A DNA stretch of 26,034 bases. Source: JAZSQZ01 sp045538175. GTDB taxonomy: Bacteria > Bacillota > Clostridia > Christensenellales > UBA1242. The position numbers and the translations under genes were made by a program. The notes beneath the pieces are model-generated. The model was not told the DNA's origin. It was given only the letters and a program-made list of their open reading frames with translations, and did no database searches. The DNA lies in contig JAZSQZ010000024.1 in the NCBI GenBank assembly GCA_045538175.1, forward strand, positions 1 to 26,034. Direction: 5' to 3'. Numbering within the stretch: the first letter of the stretch is position 1; every line of letters starts with the position of its first letter. This document shows positions 23,229 through 26,034 of the stretch, in pieces.

Positions 23229-23936
23229 ATGAAGTTAAAAGTTTTAAATGACGAAGAAATTAGCGAAACTATAGCAGACAAAATTTGCACCCTTATAAAA
23301 CAAAAACCAAATCTTGTGTTGGGACTTGCAACAGGGTCTACCCCACTTGGAGTGTACAAAAAACTTGTTGAGAAATTTAAAGGGGGCGAAGTATCTTTTA
23401 AAGATGTAAAAACATTTAACCTTGACGAATATGTAGGACTAGACGAAACACACGATAAGTCTTATAGATATTTTATGGATACAAACCTGTTTAATCATAT
23501 AGATATTAAAAAAGAAAACACACATTTCCCAAATCAAAACACACCACAATCCTATGATGACGATATTAAAAACGCAGGTGGTATCGACTTTCAAATCTTA
23601 GGAATAGGTTCGAACGGACATATTGCTTTTAACGAACCAGAAACACCTTTTGACACAAAAACACATATCGTTAATTTGACGGATAGCACAATTAAAGATA
23701 ACTCTCGTTTTTTTAAACACATTGAAGATGTGCCACGAAAAGCCATATCTATGGGACTTAACACCATTATGCAAGCAAAAGAAGTTGTACTTATCGCAAC
23801 AGGAGAAAACAAGGCCGAAGCAATAAGGCGCCTACTTACAGAAAACCCAAACACAAATTTACCTGCGTCAATCTTAAAGTATCACAAAAATACAACAATA
23901 TTTTGCAACAAATCTTCTGCAAACTTACTGAAGTAA
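23229..23936 (+). CDS. nagB: Glucosamine-6-phosphate deaminase
   Basis: This about 235-residue enzyme converts glucosamine-6-phosphate to fructose-6-phosphate and ammonia, joining amino-sugar breakdown to glycolysis. Motifs are GLATGSTPLGVYKKL near residues 33-47, FNLDEYVGL, and LGIGSNGHIAFNEP with the catalytic loop. The length is typical of the short bacterial type without the allosteric extension seen in E. coli. ATG 23229 has AGGAG six bases upstream; the TTG at 23223 is a weaker option. A terminator follows at once. It is a single gene; no nagA or nagR is next to it. Confidence 0.95.
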   Translation: MKLKVLNDEEISETIADKICTLIKQKPNLVLGLATGSTPLGVYKKLVEKFKGGEVSFKDVKTFNLDEYVGLDETHDKSYRYFMDTNLFNHIDIKKENTHFPNQNTPQSYDDDIKNAGGIDFQILGIGSNGHIAFNEPETPFDTKTHIVNLTDSTIKDNSRFFKHIEDVPRKAISMGLNTIMQAKEVVLIATGENKAEAIRRLLTENPNTNLPASILKYHKNTTIFCNKSSANLLK

Positions 23937-23940
23937 ACAA

Positions 23941-23971
23941 AAAAACATCGCAATCGCGATGTTTTTTATTT
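23941..23971. terminator. Terminator between nagB and the LRR protein gene
   Basis: Stem ACATCGC/GCGATGT with AATC loop, A run on the left and T run on the right. Both convergent genes end beside it. Confidence 0.85.
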
Positions 23972-26034
23972 TTAGATTCCTGTAATTTTGTCTTCAAAGT
24001 CTGGTCGTATTTCCTCATACAAACTTACAGAATCCATAGGAACATAAATTACTTGTATAGACATTAAATCTACTTCACTAAAGAACTCTGGTGGAATTAT
24101 AGCGCCTATATAAAGGTCCCCAGAAAAACCTTCAAAAGATAAACTTGTTATGCCTGTACCATCTTCAAGGGTTATTTTTACCAAACTAGTACATCCATTA
24201 AAAGCACCCCCACCTATACTTGTTACAGTTGCTGGGATTACTATTTCTGTTATTGCAGTATTTGCAAAAGCAAAACCTCCAATTTCTTCAAGAGCGCTAC
24301 CTTCTTCAAAGGTTATCGTTGCTAAATGTCTACAATCATAGAAAACACTTTCTCCTATACTTGTTACACTTGCTGGAATCTCTATAAGAGTAAGGTCCGT
24401 TTCAATAAAAACATAATCACCAATTGTTTTAAGAACACTTCCTTCAGCAAATGTTATTGTTGTAAGACCTTGACAATAAGCAAAAGCATTGTCGCCTATA
24501 GTTGTAACTGCTGATGGAATTTCTATATTGTTAAGAATATAACAATAAGCAAAAGCATAATTGCCTATAGTTGTAACTGTTTCAGGAATTGTTATACTTT
24601 CTATCATTGTATTGCTAAAAGCAAAATCTCCTATTGTTGAAAGAATGCTTCCTTCAGCAAATGCAACGCTTACTAAACTGCCACAAGAATCAAAAGCATT
24701 CCCATATATTATCACAACGCTAGCAGGGATTTCAAAAGCTGTAAGAGCTGTTTCTGCAAAGGCATATGCACAAATCGTTTCTAAGTTACTATTTTCTTCA
24801 AACATTAAGTCTGTTAAGTTTGCACATTTATTAAAAGCATATTCGCCTATTGTAGTAACATTTGCTGGAATTTCTATGCTTGTAATATTAGTACCAGCAA
24901 AGGCGTTTTCTGGAATGTGTGCTAGTTGAGAGCCCGTTTCAAATGTAACGTTAATTAAAGTCGCACATTCAAAGAAACATTGTTTGCCTAAAGTTTTTAC
25001 ACTTGCTGGAACTATTATGCTTGTAATACCTGATGTACTAAATGCTTCATCGCCAATTGTTGATAATTGGGTTCCACTTTCAAAAGTTACTGTTGACAAA
25101 TCATCGCAAGACTCAAAACAACTATTTCCAATAGATGTAACAGTTTTTGGAATTTCTATTTCTGTAATTCCACTATTAAAGAAAGCTCCGAATCCCAACT
25201 CTTGTAATTGACATCCGTTGGCAAAAGAAACCGATGTCAACTTGCTACAAACAGAAAAAGCATATCTTGATAAAACCTCGACATTTGCTGGAATTTCTAT
25301 GCTTGTAATAATTGTATTAGCAAAAGCACTCTGACCAATTGTTTCTAACATACTTCCAGACTCAAATATTACTTCCTTTAAGTTTGTGCAATTATAAAAT
25401 GCATAATCGTCTATACTTGTTACACTTGCTGGAATTGTTATACTTGTTATTAAAGTATTTGCAAAAGCATATTCTCCTATGGTTTGCAATTGACTTCCAT
25501 TAGCAAAACTTACGTCACTTAAGTTTAAACCTTCTCTAAATGCTGCATCACCTATAGATGTTACAGATGCTGGGATTATAATTGACCCAATACCCGATTT
25601 TTTGAAAGCTGATTTACCAATGGTTTGAAGTTGACTGCCTTCTTTAAAAGTGAAAAATATTAAACCACCACAATTTTCAAAAGCATTGTCGCCAATTGTT
25701 TTTACAGAGGCTGGAAGTTCTATATCAGTAGCAGATGTGTTTTTAAAGGCAGAATTTCCTATTGTTTCTAATTGACTTTCATATGAAGTAATGTTCACAA
25801 ATCCAACTGAATAAGAAGAACAATTTTCAAAGGCGCTGTCACCTATAGTTTTTACAGATGGTGGAATGGCCATAGAGCTAATGCTTGAACCAACAAAAGC
25901 ACTGTTACCTATTGTTTCCAACTTACTTTCTATCGCAAAAGAATCAAAGCTTATTGCTGTTAAATTTTTACATTCAGAGAAGGCATAATTACCTATAACC
26001 CTTACAGAATTTGGCATTGATATACTTCCAACAC
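23972..26034 (-). CDS. BspA-like leucine-rich repeat protein (partial, 5' end outside the window)
   Basis: At least 686 residues form a tandem array of BspA-type leucine-rich repeats. The common unit is about 46 residues, made of two 23-residue repeats: 'P-ASVTSIGD-AF-NC-L--VTFE-GSQL-TIG--AFA-T-ITSIEI'. About 14 such units are visible, one of them (containing ETVTTIGNYAFAYCYILNNIEI) being only a single half-unit. The protein ends with IIPPEFFSEVDLMSIQVIYVPMDSVSLYEEIRPDFEDKITGI, a typical BspA C-cap. The apparent Met near 26017 is inside a repeat, because the frame stays open to the edge. No sorting signal or membrane helix is visible at the C-terminus, so any secretion signal or anchor must lie upstream. 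Such proteins are often surface-exposed adhesins. Confidence 0.9.
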   Translation of the reverse strand, partial: VGSISMPNSVRVIGNYAFSECKNLTAISFDSFAIESKLETIGNSAFVGSSISSMAIPPSVKTIGDSAFENCSSYSVGFVNITSYESQLETIGNSAFKNTSATDIELPASVKTIGDNAFENCGGLIFFTFKEGSQLQTIGKSAFKKSGIGSIIIPASVTSIGDAAFREGLNLSDVSFANGSQLQTIGEYAFANTLITSITIPASVTSIDDYAFYNCTNLKEVIFESGSMLETIGQSAFANTIITSIEIPANVEVLSRYAFSVCSKLTSVSFANGCQLQELGFGAFFNSGITEIEIPKTVTSIGNSCFESCDDLSTVTFESGTQLSTIGDEAFSTSGITSIIVPASVKTLGKQCFFECATLINVTFETGSQLAHIPENAFAGTNITSIEIPANVTTIGEYAFNKCANLTDLMFEENSNLETICAYAFAETALTAFEIPASVVIIYGNAFDSCGSLVSVAFAEGSILSTIGDFAFSNTMIESITIPETVTTIGNYAFAYCYILNNIEIPSAVTTIGDNAFAYCQGLTTITFAEGSVLKTIGDYVFIETDLTLIEIPASVTSIGESVFYDCRHLATITFEEGSALEEIGGFAFANTAITEIVIPATVTSIGGGAFNGCTSLVKITLEDGTGITSLSFEGFSGDLYIGAIIPPEFFSEVDLMSIQVIYVPMDSVSLYEEIRPDFEDKITGI
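24130..26034 (-). repeat. Degenerate DNA repeat array coding for the LRR units
   Basis: The coding sequence consists of about 14 diverged units of roughly 138 bases. They are recognisable at DNA level by recurring blocks such as TTGCTGGAAT and ACACTTGCTGG or variants, but not identical. Divergence suggests age rather than recent expansion. Confidence 0.7.

Noticed and set aside
24130..26034. CRISPR array or recent tandem duplication in the repetitive region
   Set aside because: The repeats are coding LRR units of about 46 residues, diverged, with no constant direct repeat and spacer pattern.

Overview
The window is AT-rich, densely packed bacterial chromosome with short intergenic gaps, Shine-Dalgarno sequences of the AGGAG type, and intrinsic terminators after most transcription units. 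Several genes mark an endospore-forming, low-GC member of the Bacillota. These are a yabP-yabQ-divIC cluster, both dipicolinate synthase subunits (dpaA/spoVFA and dpaB/spoVFB), and an aspartokinase close by. A long BspA-type leucine-rich-repeat protein at the right edge suggests an anaerobic, host-associated Clostridia-like lineage. The genus cannot be named from the sequence alone. No phage, insertion sequence, CRISPR array or rRNA operon was seen.

Layout, left to right. Positions 1-1304 (minus) hold a U32-family peptidase whose reading frame is cut by one in-frame TAA and then continues in the same frame to the window edge. Next come a small membrane protein (1428-1649, minus), a two-gene operon of a GNAT-like protein and a xylose-isomerase-like TIM barrel protein (1796-3333, plus), and an unrecognised membrane protein (3368-4282, minus). 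A minus-strand sporulation/division operon follows: yabP, yabQ, divIC and an unknown four-helix membrane protein (5771-4371). Then come marR-cysS (7676-5847), NUDIX-DUF2804 (9359-7756) and a YbaK-type deacylase (9904-9440), all minus.

The centre is a divergent spore module. dpaA-dpaB run leftward. A PRK06851-type P-loop ATPase and an aspartokinase run rightward. Aspartokinase starts the pathway that supplies the dipicolinate precursor and DpaA/DpaB finish it, so the two arms plausibly serve one process. A 265-base intergenic stretch (13568-13832) holds three hairpins, one of them an operator-like palindrome with no obvious owner. It is followed by a minus-strand pair: a dihydrolipoamide-dehydrogenase-like flavoprotein that has lost both redox cysteines and the C-terminal His/Glu, and an MTA/SAH-type deaminase.

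The right third holds asnS, a zinc-ribbon membrane protein with a TrkA_C membrane protein, a YitT-family protein with a highly charged tail, tRNA-Ser(GGA), a metallophosphoesterase, a second NUDIX hydrolase, a YhhN-family membrane protein, nagB, and the partial BspA-like repeat protein.

The most unusual points are the in-frame stop inside the U32 gene, the catalytically stripped flavoprotein, and three transcription units whose promoters place the start of transcription at or within two bases of the start codon (leaderless mRNAs) while nearly all other genes have clear Shine-Dalgarno sequences. No complete new defence or mobile system was found.
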